Origin: Paralimibaculum aggregatum | GTDB taxonomy: Bacteria; Pseudomonadota; Alphaproteobacteria; Rhodobacterales; Rhodobacteraceae | Length of the DNA: 64,000 bases | Direction: 5' to 3' | Assembly (NCBI RefSeq): GCF_030270585.1 | Contig: NZ_BSYI01000006.1 | Span: 1-64,000 of the forward strand | In this document: positions 54,798-62,722 of the stretch, piece after piece | Numbering within the stretch: the stretch's first letter is position 1 | Layout: each line of letters begins with the position of its first letter | Program-made: the position numbers and the translations under genes | Notes under the pieces: model-generated | Databases searched by the model: none | What the model saw: only the letters and a program-made list of their open reading frames with translations | What the model was told of the DNA's origin: nothing

Positions 54798-56021
54798 TCA
54801 GCTTCCGAAGCGGGCTTGCGGCCGCTCGGCGGCGGTGGTGCGCGCGGCGATCACCTCGAGCCCGTCGAGCAGCCCGGCGATGCGCACCTCGCTGGGCCGC
54901 GGCTGCGCCGCCAGCCGCCGGATCGCCGCCGCCATCACCGCCGGGGCGGCGCCGTCGCGCTCCGGGGTCAGCATGCGCAGCAGCCCGAGCCGCTCGGCGT
55001 TCTCGGCGCGGATCAGCTGCTCGCGCCGCGGCCGGGTGCGCGGCACGATCACCGCCGGCCGGTCCATCGAGAGGATCTCGCAGAAGGTGTTGTAGCCGCC
55101 CATCGCCACGACCCCGGCGGCGCGCGCCAGCAGCCCCTCGAGATGGCCGTGGAAGGTCACCGCCGTCACCCGGCCGCCGAGCCGCGCGACGCGGGCATCG
55201 AAGCCGGCGCGGAGCTGCGCGGTCATGAACGGGCCGTAGACCACGACGGCATGGGGCACGAGCCGCGGATCGGCCTCGTAGGCCGAGAGCACCCAGTCCA
55301 CCAGCCCGGCGCCGTCGCCGCCGCCGCCGGTGGTCACCAGCACATAGGGCGGCGCCGGCAGCTCGCCCTCGGGCAGCGACGGGCTCTCCGGGATCTCGCG
55401 GCGCAGATAGCCGGTATAGACCACCCGCCGCTCCATCCGCGCCGAGAGGCCGAGCCCGGCCAGCGGCTCGCAGATCTCCGGGATGCCGTAGACCCAGATC
55501 TCGTCGTAGAAGCGCTCGATCGCCTCGATGGCGCCCTTGCGCTCCCATTCGCGGGCCAGCGCGTCCTCCTCGTCGAGCACGTCGCGGATGCCGAGCACGA
55601 TGCGCGCGCCGCGGGCCCGGGCGGCGGCCAGCGCGGCGGCCATCTCGTGGCGGAAGCCCCAGGGCTCCTTGTCGACGATCACCAGCTCGGGCGCGAACTC
55701 GGCATCGGCGGCGGCGATGATCTGCCCGCGCAGGCGGACCATCTCGTCGATGTCGAGGCGCAGGTTCGAGGAGCTGTAGCTGCCATCGGTCAGCTTCACC
55801 ACGCCGGGCAGCCGGACATGGTCGACGCCCTCCGGAAAGTCGAAGCGCCCGGCGATGGGGGAGCCCGTCACGATCAGCGCCGAAAGACCGGGATCGGCCT
55901 CGATCAGCGCGGTGGCGATGGTTCGCGAGCGTCTCAGATGGCCGAGCCCGAAAGTGTCGTGGCTGTAGAGCAGTACGCGGCGCTCGCTCTCCCCGCCCGG
56001 AGCGGGATCTGGCAGTCCCAT
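54798..56021 (-). CDS. MurG-like glycosyltransferase (COG4671 type), first gene of the operon
   Basis: A 407-residue GT-B protein. LLYSHDTFGLGHLRRSRTIA and DKEPWGFRHEMAAAL are distinctive for the COG4671 predicted glycosyltransferases; VLVTTGGGGDGAGLVDW and VVAMGGYNTFCEILSMDRP form the C-terminal nucleotide-sugar site. First of six tightly packed leftward genes (two MurG-like, two GT4, a phosphatase, a methyltransferase), so a dedicated glycoconjugate pathway is likely. Confidence 0.85.
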   Translation of the reverse strand: MGLPDPAPGGESERRVLLYSHDTFGLGHLRRSRTIATALIEADPGLSALIVTGSPIAGRFDFPEGVDHVRLPGVVKLTDGSYSSSNLRLDIDEMVRLRGQIIAAADAEFAPELVIVDKEPWGFRHEMAAALAAARARGARIVLGIRDVLDEEDALAREWERKGAIEAIERFYDEIWVYGIPEICEPLAGLGLSARMERRVVYTGYLRREIPESPSLPEGELPAPPYVLVTTGGGGDGAGLVDWVLSAYEADPRLVPHAVVVYGPFMTAQLRAGFDARVARLGGRVTAVTFHGHLEGLLARAAGVVAMGGYNTFCEILSMDRPAVIVPRTRPRREQLIRAENAERLGLLRMLTPERDGAAPAVMAAAIRRLAAQPRPSEVRIAGLLDGLEVIAARTTAAERPQARFGS

Positions 56022-56144
56022 TCGGTTCCCCCTGCCCGAAGGATCGGTCTAACACCTGCCGCATCTTGCCGGGGCGGGCAAGCCCCGTCTTCCCCGGCGG
56101 GCCGTTTCGGCCCCGGCGAGAGCCGGATTTCGCAAGCCCAGGCC

Positions 56145-56156
56145 GACGCTTGCGTC
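56145..56156. promoter_or_regulatory. Inverted repeat in the divergent region, possible operator
   Basis: GACGC-TT-GCGTC, a perfect 5-bp inverted repeat with a 2-base centre between the glycosyltransferase operon and the MscS gene. No regulator gene is nearby; operator function is speculative. Confidence 0.25.
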
Positions 56157-56196
56157 AACCTTGTGTGCCCTGCAACACGCGATTTTCGCCCCAGGG

Positions 56197-56225
56197 GTGA
56201 CCTCCCGGCTCCGGCGGACTATTTT
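56197..56225 (+). promoter_or_regulatory. Predicted promoter of the MscS-like gene
   Basis: GTGACC (56197-56202) and TATTTT (56220-56225) with a 17-base spacer, inside an unusually A/T-rich patch (ACTATTTTAATTC). The predicted leader is about 105 bases. Confidence 0.5.
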
Positions 56226-56337
56226 AATTCGTCGCCTGCCGGAAACCCGGGGTCCGGCGGATGCGACGAGGCGGCGCGGGCCCCTGCCGCGCTGCCGGGG
56301 GGCAGGATTTCAACGGGGACCGGAGGAGGATCGCCAG

Positions 56338-58926
56338 ATGTCGCGACTGATCGCCTGCCTCGTGCTGCTCGCCTGCCTTGGCGGCGCGCTGCCTGCCGGG
56401 GCACAGGCGGCCTTCGACTATGGCAGGCTCTTCGGCGGCGCCGCCGGCACCGCGGAGGATGCCGGCGGGGAGGCCGGGTCGGCGCCGCCGGCTTCGGGCC
56501 AGTCGCAGCAGACGCGGCAGTCACCGCAGTCGCCGCAGTCGCGGCCGATCTTCGACCCGATGGCCGTGCCCTCGGCCGAGGCCTATGGCGCGCTGACCGG
56601 GCAGCCGGTAGATACCGGCATGTTCGGCCGGGCGCAGCGCGTGGTCGATGCCTTCCGCGAGCGGCTGGTGGCGATCGTCGTCGAGGCGCCGGAGGCGTTC
56701 CCCGAGCTCTGGGTCACGCTCAAGGCGGCGAGCCGGACCGGCGAGCCGGCCTATTTCCTCGGCGTCGCGGTGTTCGCGCTGGTGCTGCTGGCGGTGGGCC
56801 GGGCGGTGGCGCAGCTCTTCGCCGCCTTCATCGCGCGGCCGATCTTCGTCAACATGCAGAAGCCGGAGCCGCAGGGCTATCGCGACAAGCTGCCGGTGCT
56901 GGCCTATCGCGTGCTGCTGACGGTGATCGGAGTGGCGCTCTCGGTCTCCGCCGCCTCGGCCGTGGGGATCTTCTTCCACGACGGCCACGAGCACACGCTG
57001 AACACCGTCATCATCATCTTCGCCTGCTATGCCGGGGTGATGCTGATCGACACGATCTGGCGCATGGTGCTCTGCCCGCTGCTGCCGAACTACCGCCTGC
57101 CGGCGATCGACACCGCCTCGGCGCGCCGGCTCTATCGCTGGCTCTACGCGGTGAGCACCTTCGGCATCTGCGCGGTCGGCTTCGGCTACTGGGTGCAGGC
57201 GCTCGGCCTGCCGAACGAGATCGTCGTGCTGTTCACCGTGAGCCTGACGGCGCTGCTCGTCGTCGCCATCGTGGTCCTGATGCGGGCCAATGCGCCGATC
57301 ATCAACCGGATCATCCTCGACGGCCAGCCGCGGACCGAGATCAGCTGGGTGACGCTGCTCGCGCTGACGCTCTGGGCGCCGCTCGGCGTGGCCTATCTGG
57401 TCGCCTCCTGGGGCAAGTTCGCGGTGGAGATGGTGATGGGCGGCACGGCGCAGCCGCTGGCGCTCACCGTGCCCTATTTCGTCGTGCTCGGGGGCACGCT
57501 GCTCTATGCCGTGGCCTGCTATGTGATCGAGCGCATCTTCATCCGCCGCCGGGCGATGGCCGAGCTCAATGCCGGGGCCGAGGCCGCCTCCGCCGCCGAG
57601 GACACCGAGGGCACCGGGGACACCGGGGACACCGGGGCGGGCGACGGCGCCGGGGCGCCGGACGGTGCCGCGGGCAGCCCGCCGGAGGCCGCCATGCGCG
57701 CCGGGCCGCCGCCGCTCGAGGTGGAGATGCAGCGCGAGGAATTCGGCTCCTCCGGCGATATCGACGGCGACGGCTCCGAGGAGGGCAGCGCGATCCGCAG
57801 CCATATGGGGATCGAGCAGCCGACCCGCTTCGTCTTCTCGCGCCGCGCGATGCAGAGCTTCGAGGACCTCGCGCGCCGGGTCGCCAGCCTGTTCGCGATC
57901 GGCGCCGGCGCCTACGGGCTGCTGTATTTCTGGGGCGGCGCCTCGCTGTTCCAGGAGAACATGCTGCTCGGCATCGCCGAGGACGTGATCGACCTCGCCT
58001 TCGTCGGCTACATCCTGTTCCACGCCACCCGGATCTGGATCGACCGGCGCATCGCCGAGGAGGGGGCGGACGAGCTGCCCGTCGAGCCCGGCGAGGGCGA
58101 GGGCGGCGGCACCGGCGCGTCGCGGCTGGCGACGCTGCTGCCGCTGGTGCGCAGCTTCGTGCTCGGGCTGATCGTGATCGCGATCCTGCTGGCGGTGGCC
58201 AGCGAGATCGGCCTCAACGTGGCGCCGCTGTTCGCCGGTGCCGGCATCCTCGGCCTCGCCATCGGCTTCGGCAGCCAGACCCTGGTGCGCGACATCCTCT
58301 CCGGCGCCTTCTTCCTGATGGACGACGCGTTCCGCCGCGGCGAATACATCGATGTCGGCGAGGTCAAGGGCACGGTGGAGAAGATCTCGCTGCGCTCGTT
58401 CCAGCTGCGCCACCATCTCGGCATGCTGCACACCATCCCGTTCGGCGAGATCCGGCACCTGACCAACTTCTCGCGCGACTGGGTGATGATGAAGCTGCCG
58501 CTGCGGCTGACCTACGACACCGATGTCGAGCGGGTGCGCAAGCTGGTCAAGAAGCTCGGGCTGCAGCTGCTCGACGACCCGGTGATCGGCGACAAGTTCC
58601 TGCAGCCGCTGAAGAGCCAGGGCGTGATCGAGATGCAGGACAGCGCGATGATCGTGCGGGTGAAGTTCATGACCAAGCCCGGCGAGCAATGGGTGATCCG
58701 CAAGCGGGTGTTCCAGGAGATCCGCGACCTGTTCGAACGCGAGGGCATCCATTTCGCGCATCGCGAGGTGACGGTGCGGATCCCCGACCTGCCGCAGGAC
58801 CGGCCGCTCTCCGACACCGAGGCGCGGGCGGTCGGCGCCGGCACCCGCAACGCGCTCGACGTGATCGAGGGGGAGCAGAACCTCGCCATGGCCGGCGGCG
58901 CGCGCGGCCCGGTGGACGACCGCTGA
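56338..58926 (+). CDS. Large MscS-family mechanosensitive channel
   Basis: An 862-residue inner-membrane channel. It has a signal peptide (residues 1-24), then a Gln/Pro-rich periplasmic stretch, about ten helices in two groups separated by an acidic low-complexity cytosolic linker (about residues 410-490, with GTGDTGDTGAGDG), and the MscS core. The pore helix region is NVAPLFAGAGILGLAIGFGS, followed by QTLVRDILSGAFFLMDDAFR and the beta domain RRGEYIDVGEVKGTVEKISL. GGAGGAGGA precedes ATG 56338. It likely releases solutes on hypo-osmotic shock. Confidence 0.94.
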   Translation: MSRLIACLVLLACLGGALPAGAQAAFDYGRLFGGAAGTAEDAGGEAGSAPPASGQSQQTRQSPQSPQSRPIFDPMAVPSAEAYGALTGQPVDTGMFGRAQRVVDAFRERLVAIVVEAPEAFPELWVTLKAASRTGEPAYFLGVAVFALVLLAVGRAVAQLFAAFIARPIFVNMQKPEPQGYRDKLPVLAYRVLLTVIGVALSVSAASAVGIFFHDGHEHTLNTVIIIFACYAGVMLIDTIWRMVLCPLLPNYRLPAIDTASARRLYRWLYAVSTFGICAVGFGYWVQALGLPNEIVVLFTVSLTALLVVAIVVLMRANAPIINRIILDGQPRTEISWVTLLALTLWAPLGVAYLVASWGKFAVEMVMGGTAQPLALTVPYFVVLGGTLLYAVACYVIERIFIRRRAMAELNAGAEAASAAEDTEGTGDTGDTGAGDGAGAPDGAAGSPPEAAMRAGPPPLEVEMQREEFGSSGDIDGDGSEEGSAIRSHMGIEQPTRFVFSRRAMQSFEDLARRVASLFAIGAGAYGLLYFWGGASLFQENMLLGIAEDVIDLAFVGYILFHATRIWIDRRIAEEGADELPVEPGEGEGGGTGASRLATLLPLVRSFVLGLIVIAILLAVASEIGLNVAPLFAGAGILGLAIGFGSQTLVRDILSGAFFLMDDAFRRGEYIDVGEVKGTVEKISLRSFQLRHHLGMLHTIPFGEIRHLTNFSRDWVMMKLPLRLTYDTDVERVRKLVKKLGLQLLDDPVIGDKFLQPLKSQGVIEMQDSAMIVRVKFMTKPGEQWVIRKRVFQEIRDLFEREGIHFAHREVTVRIPDLPQDRPLSDTEARAVGAGTRNALDVIEGEQNLAMAGGARGPVDDR

Positions 58927-59172
58927 GCCCCGCTGCCGGCCGGCAGCGCGCGCCGCGTCTGGCCGGAGGGGGCGCCGCGTCTGCCCGGGCACCCGGTGGC
59001 GGCCGCCGGGCTCGCGGCGCGCTGCCGATGGCGGTGCCGGTGGCCACCGGGCCCGGTTGCGACCGGCGCGACGGTTCGGCACGCGCCGCGGGCGTGGCGG
59101 TTGCCAGTGGCGGGCGGCCCGGCGCGGCGCCTCCTCCCGCCGGGGCTCCGCGGCCCGGCCTGCCGCCCGCGC
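58927..59172. other. Non-coding GC-rich interval
   Basis: Convergent gap between the MscS-like gene and ydcH. Short GC palindromes but no terminator with T-tract, repeat or gene that I can support. Confidence 0.4.
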
Positions 59173-59412
59173 TCAGGCCGCCTGCAGCCTGGCGGCGATC
59201 TCGTCCAGCAGGGCTAGGCGGCGCTTCTTCATCTCCTCGAGCACATGGTCGGCCACCGGCTCGAGATCGGTCTCGGCGCGGTGGATCTCGCGGTTGAGCC
59301 GGTGGTAGTCCGCCTCGAGACGGGCGAAATGGGCGTCCGAGAGCTTGAGCTCGTGCAGCCGGTCGTGGTCGTCGGGAAACTGCTCGGCGAGCTCGTGCGG
59401 CGTGTGCGTCAT
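59173..59412 (-). CDS. YdcH/DUF465 family small protein
   Basis: A 79-residue, almost wholly helical protein typical of DUF465: HELAEQFPDDHDRLHELKLS, FARLEADYHRLNREIHRAE, and VLEEMKKRRLALLDEIAARL. The family is often found with respiratory or stress genes; the role is unknown. An FNR-type box sits about 80 bp upstream. The coiled-coil character suggests a protein interaction function. Confidence 0.9.
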   Translation of the reverse strand: MTHTPHELAEQFPDDHDRLHELKLSDAHFARLEADYHRLNREIHRAETDLEPVADHVLEEMKKRRLALLDEIAARLQAA

Positions 59413-59490
59413 GGGCCTGGGGTCCTCCTCTTGCGCTGCGGACGGATGTCCGGCGAGAGGCAGGCTGGCACGGCAGCCGCCGGCGCGGCC

Positions 59491-59504
59491 TTGCTCTGGA
59501 TCAA
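59491..59504. promoter_or_regulatory. FNR/CRP-type operator (FnrL-like box) upstream of ydcH
   Basis: TTGCT-CTGG-ATCAA on the plus strand, TTGAT-CCAG-AGCAA on the minus strand, one mismatch from the TTGAT-N4-ATCAA consensus used by FnrL and related regulators in Rhodobacter. Its centre is about 85 bp upstream of the ydcH start; a start near 59456 would put it at -41.5, the activating position. No clear -10 was seen. Confidence 0.55.
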
Positions 59505-59533
59505 GCGCCGACGGCCCGGCCCGGGCATGGCGC

Positions 59534-60307
59534 TCAGGCGGCGCGGTCGTGTACCGGATCCGGCGCCGGCAGCACCACGGTCTGCATGAAGAGCGCCGTC
59601 AGCCGGGCCAGCCGGGCGGTCTCGGGCCCCGTCTGCTCGGCCCGCGCCATCTCCGACATCGCGTGCAGGTCGGCCTGCGCCGCGCGCATCAGGCGCTCGG
59701 CCAGCTGGGCGACGCGGCGGTCTGCCGGCGAGGGATCCGCCGGCGCCAGCGCGGCGGCCCTGACCACCTGCATCTTGGCGATGGTCGCGGCCGGGTCCTG
59801 CGGGCTGGTGGAGACGTCGATCTGCACCTGGCCGCCGATCGCGTAGCGCTTGCCGTCCGGCCCGACGGCAAACTCGTAGCGCGGCTGTCCGGCATGGCGG
59901 CCGCCGACGCGGGCATGCGCGGTCTCGTGCGCCCGGACCTTGCGGTCCCGCGCCGCGAGCTCGGCGAGGACGGCGAGCTCCTCGGGGCTGAAACCGGCGG
60001 CCTCGGCGGGGCTGGCGAGCGGCTCGCCCGCGGCGTCGGCGGCGGCCGGGCTGCCCGCGGTTGCGGCGCGGCCCGCCGCCTGCGACTGCGGCCGCGCCTG
60101 CGCCGCGCCGCGGCCGCCGATCCGGCTCTGCTCCGCCGATCTCGGCGCATCGACGCGGCGCAGGCGCGGCCGGTCGGTCTCGCGCTCCTGATCGCGGACG
60201 GCGCGCTCGAGCGCCGGGGCCAGCTGCGGCTCGACCCCGCCGGGCGGGCGGGCATGAAACCGCGCATGGTGAAGCGGCGTTGAGGAAATCGTAGGAGTCG
60301 TCAGCAT
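59534..60307 (-). CDS. SprA-related/CJM1_0395 family putative metalloprotease
   Basis: A 257-residue protein. The N-terminal 105 residues are a low-complexity Arg/Ala/Pro-rich region. The C-terminal half is the SprA-related domain: LAARDRKVRAHETAHARVGG with HETAH (residues 127-131, HExxH) followed by YEFAVGPDGKRYAIGGQVQI and IDVSTSPQDP. ATG 60307 is used; the AAGGAGG upstream is too distant (17 bases), and a GTG at 60397 in the same frame is an alternative that would add 30 residues. The substrate is unknown. Confidence 0.82.
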   Translation of the reverse strand: MLTTPTISSTPLHHARFHARPPGGVEPQLAPALERAVRDQERETDRPRLRRVDAPRSAEQSRIGGRGAAQARPQSQAAGRAATAGSPAAADAAGEPLASPAEAAGFSPEELAVLAELAARDRKVRAHETAHARVGGRHAGQPRYEFAVGPDGKRYAIGGQVQIDVSTSPQDPAATIAKMQVVRAAALAPADPSPADRRVAQLAERLMRAAQADLHAMSEMARAEQTGPETARLARLTALFMQTVVLPAPDPVHDRAA

Positions 60308-60692
60308 ATCACTGCGCCGTGGCGCCTCCTTCTGCCTGTTGCCGCGGAGTTGCGGCAGCCACGGGATCGTGCCGGGCTGCCGCGCGTCCAGCGTCACACG
60401 GGGAGCGGCCCCGTGCCGGGTCTTCGTCCTGCTCCTTTCTGTGAGACGGCCAGCCGCATGGACGGGCCTCTTGTTGCAGGGTCCGGCGCAGGTGTTGACG
60501 AAGCGTTAATTCCGCCGCCGCAGCGCCGCTCGGCCCCGGTCCGCCCTCCGGTTCCGCGCCGGACTGTTGCGCGAGGGCGACAATCGCTGGCCAAAGCCCG
60601 CCTTTGCTCTGGTTCCATCGCTGCGGCCGAGGTGGCGCTGGAATACCGCGGCGCAGCCGGCTAAGGACTGTCAAAAGCCAAGACACGCCGGA
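60308..60692. other. Divergent intergenic region
   Basis: Between the SprA-like gene and the TauE gene. It contains a hairpin CACGGGG-AGCGG-CCCCGTG at 60397-60415 and a TTGACG at 60494-60499 without a good -10. Composition is less skewed than the repeat deserts and no repeats were seen; it presumably holds both promoters. Confidence 0.45.
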
Positions 60693-61607
60693 ATGAACAT
60701 CTACCTCCCCATCGCCGAGGTCTCAGTGAGCGTCACCCTGTTGCTGGGGGTTGGCGGCGGGGTCGGTCTGCTTTCCGGACTGTTCGGTGTCGGCGGCGGC
60801 TTCCTGATGACGCCGCTGCTGATCCTCTGCGGCATCCCGCCCGCGGTGGCGGTGGCGACCGGCGCCAACCAGATCTGCGCCGCCTCGTTCTCGGGCATGC
60901 TGGCGCACTGGCGGCGGCGCACGGTCGACTTCAAGATGGGCCTGGTGCTGCTGGTCGGCGGCCTCGTGGGCTCGGCGATCGGGGTGCAGCTCTTCGCGCT
61001 GCTGCGCACCCTCGGCCAGGTCGATCTGCTGATCTCGCTCTGCTACGTGGTGTTCCTCGGCATCGTCGGGGCGCTGATGCTGGTCGAGAGCGTGCAGGCG
61101 CTGATGCGCTCGCGCCGGGGCGTGGTGCGGCGCAACCGCAAACGCCACGGCTGGATGCACGGCCTGCCCTTCAAGATGCGCTTCCGCGCCTCCAACCTCT
61201 ACATCAGCGCGATCCCGCCCTTCCTGGTCGGGCTGCTGGTGGGCGTGCTGGCGGCGATCATGGGGGTCGGCGGCGGCTTCATCATGGTGCCGGCGATGAT
61301 CTACCTGCTCGGCATGGCGACCACCGTGGTCGTCGGCACCTCGCTGTTCCAGATCATGTTCGTCACCGCGGCGACGACGCTGATGCACGCCATCGCCAAC
61401 CAGACCGTGGACGCGCTGCTGGCGCTGGTTCTGCTGGTGGGCGGCGTGGTCGGCACGCAGATCGGCGTGCGCCTCGCGCCGCGGCTGAAGGCGGAGCAGC
61501 TGCGCATCCTGCTGGCGCTCCTGGTGCTGGTGGTCTGCACCAAGCTGGGGGTCGATCTCATCATCACCCCGGACGAGCCCTTCAGCCTGGCGGAGCCGTT
61601 GCATTGA
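60693..61607 (+). CDS. TauE/SafE family permease
   Basis: A 304-residue membrane protein with two homologous halves, each carrying the family's glycine motif: SGLFGVGGGFLMTPLLI (about residues 29-45) and AAIMGVGGGFIMVPAMIYL (about 190-208). TauE/SafE proteins export sulfite or other organosulfur anions. The stop overlaps a TTG start of the TIGR02186 gene (TTGA), so the two are coupled. Confidence 0.93.
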   Translation: MNIYLPIAEVSVSVTLLLGVGGGVGLLSGLFGVGGGFLMTPLLILCGIPPAVAVATGANQICAASFSGMLAHWRRRTVDFKMGLVLLVGGLVGSAIGVQLFALLRTLGQVDLLISLCYVVFLGIVGALMLVESVQALMRSRRGVVRRNRKRHGWMHGLPFKMRFRASNLYISAIPPFLVGLLVGVLAAIMGVGGGFIMVPAMIYLLGMATTVVVGTSLFQIMFVTAATTLMHAIANQTVDALLALVLLVGGVVGTQIGVRLAPRLKAEQLRILLALLVLVVCTKLGVDLIITPDEPFSLAEPLH

Positions 61608-62362
61608 TTCGGCTCGCGGCGTTTCTCCTGGCCCTGGTCGCGGCCTGGCCCGCGGCGGCGGAGGAGGTTGTCGCCGCGCTCAACCAGACCCGGGTGGCGA
61701 TCACCACGAGCTTCGACGGCTCGGAGATCTTCATCTATGGCGCGATCAAGCGCGACGCGCCGGAGGCCGAGGGCGAGCTCAACGTGGTGATCACGCTGAT
61801 CGGCCCCTCGGCGCCGGTGGTGGTGCGCAAGAAGATCCGCCAGTTCGGCATCTGGGTGAACGACCCGGGCGTGCAGGTGGACGCGGCGCCGAGCTTCTAT
61901 GCGGTGGCGAGCACGCGGCCGCTGCGCGAGGCGCTGAGCTATACCGACGATCTGCGCCACCGGATCTCGATCGACCATGCGGTCAGGCTGATCGGCGACA
62001 CCCAGGCGGAGCGCTACCCGGAGGACTACCGCGCGGCGGTGATGCGGCTCCGGCGGCAGGGCGGGCTCTATACCGAGCAGTCGGGCGCGGTGTCGGTGGC
62101 GGAGGCGACGCTGTTCAGCACCTCGATCCGGCTGCCGGCGCAGCTCATCGAGGGCGACTACCGCGCGCGCATCTTCATCACCCGCGACAAGGCGGTGGTC
62201 GATCACGTCGAGAAGACCATCGCGGTGCGCAAGATCGGCCTCGAGCGCTGGATCTACGTGATGGCCAAGGACCATGCGCTGATCTACGGCCTGCTCTCGC
62301 TGGCCATCGCGCTCGCGGCCGGCTGGCTGGCCTCGACCTTCTTCCGCATCTTCTTCCCCTGA
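61604..62362 (+). CDS. TIGR02186 family transmembrane protein
   Basis: A 252-residue protein with a signal peptide (cut near AAAEE, residue 20), a periplasmic beta-rich domain (TSFDGSEIFIYGAIKRDAPE, FGIWVNDPGVQVDAAPSFYAV), and a C-terminal transmembrane helix (about 225-248). Matches the alphaproteobacterial family TIGR02186, which almost always follows a TauE-like permease and may be its periplasmic partner. The start is TTG 61604, sharing bases with the upstream stop. Confidence 0.88.
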   Translation: MIRLAAFLLALVAAWPAAAEEVVAALNQTRVAITTSFDGSEIFIYGAIKRDAPEAEGELNVVITLIGPSAPVVVRKKIRQFGIWVNDPGVQVDAAPSFYAVASTRPLREALSYTDDLRHRISIDHAVRLIGDTQAERYPEDYRAAVMRLRRQGGLYTEQSGAVSVAEATLFSTSIRLPAQLIEGDYRARIFITRDKAVVDHVEKTIAVRKIGLERWIYVMAKDHALIYGLLSLAIALAAGWLASTFFRIFFP

Positions 62363-62722
62363 GGGGGGGCGCCGCGGCGGCCCGGCTGTTCGGTCGAAGG
62401 CGGCGAGCGCGGCGCTGCGCTGGCGTGCCTTTGGCCGGGTAGGCGGACCGGCCATATGCGGCAGCCCCGGCCTCGGCGGGGCCGCGTGCGGGATCGTGGC
62501 GGAACTCGTCCGGCAGACGGGTCGGCCCGCACGACAAGGCCGGTCGGCACTATTGCGAGCCGGGGACTGCAGCGGCAGCGATCATGCGGGCGGGCCGCCG
62601 CGCCTGCGGGCTGCGGGTCTGCGCCCGCTGCGGCTGCGGCTCGCCCGGCGGATGCGCGGCGCCCGTCTCGTCCCGATCGCACCGAAGGGTTCAGGAACCG
62701 GCCGAAAGGTGGGAGGAGAGCG
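62363..62722. other. Convergent intergenic gap
   Basis: 360 bp between the TIGR02186 gene and the histidine kinase. I see no gene, terminator, RNA or repeat here; small open frames lack binding sites. Confidence 0.5.

Noticed and set aside
54816-59297. Plus-strand open frame of 1493 codons
   Set aside because: Runs antisense to the first glycosyltransferase gene and out of frame through the MscS gene; no conserved domain.
60309-60686. Minus-strand open frame of 125 codons upstream of the SprA-like gene
   Set aside because: Different frame from that gene, no binding site or domain, and it covers the presumed promoter region.
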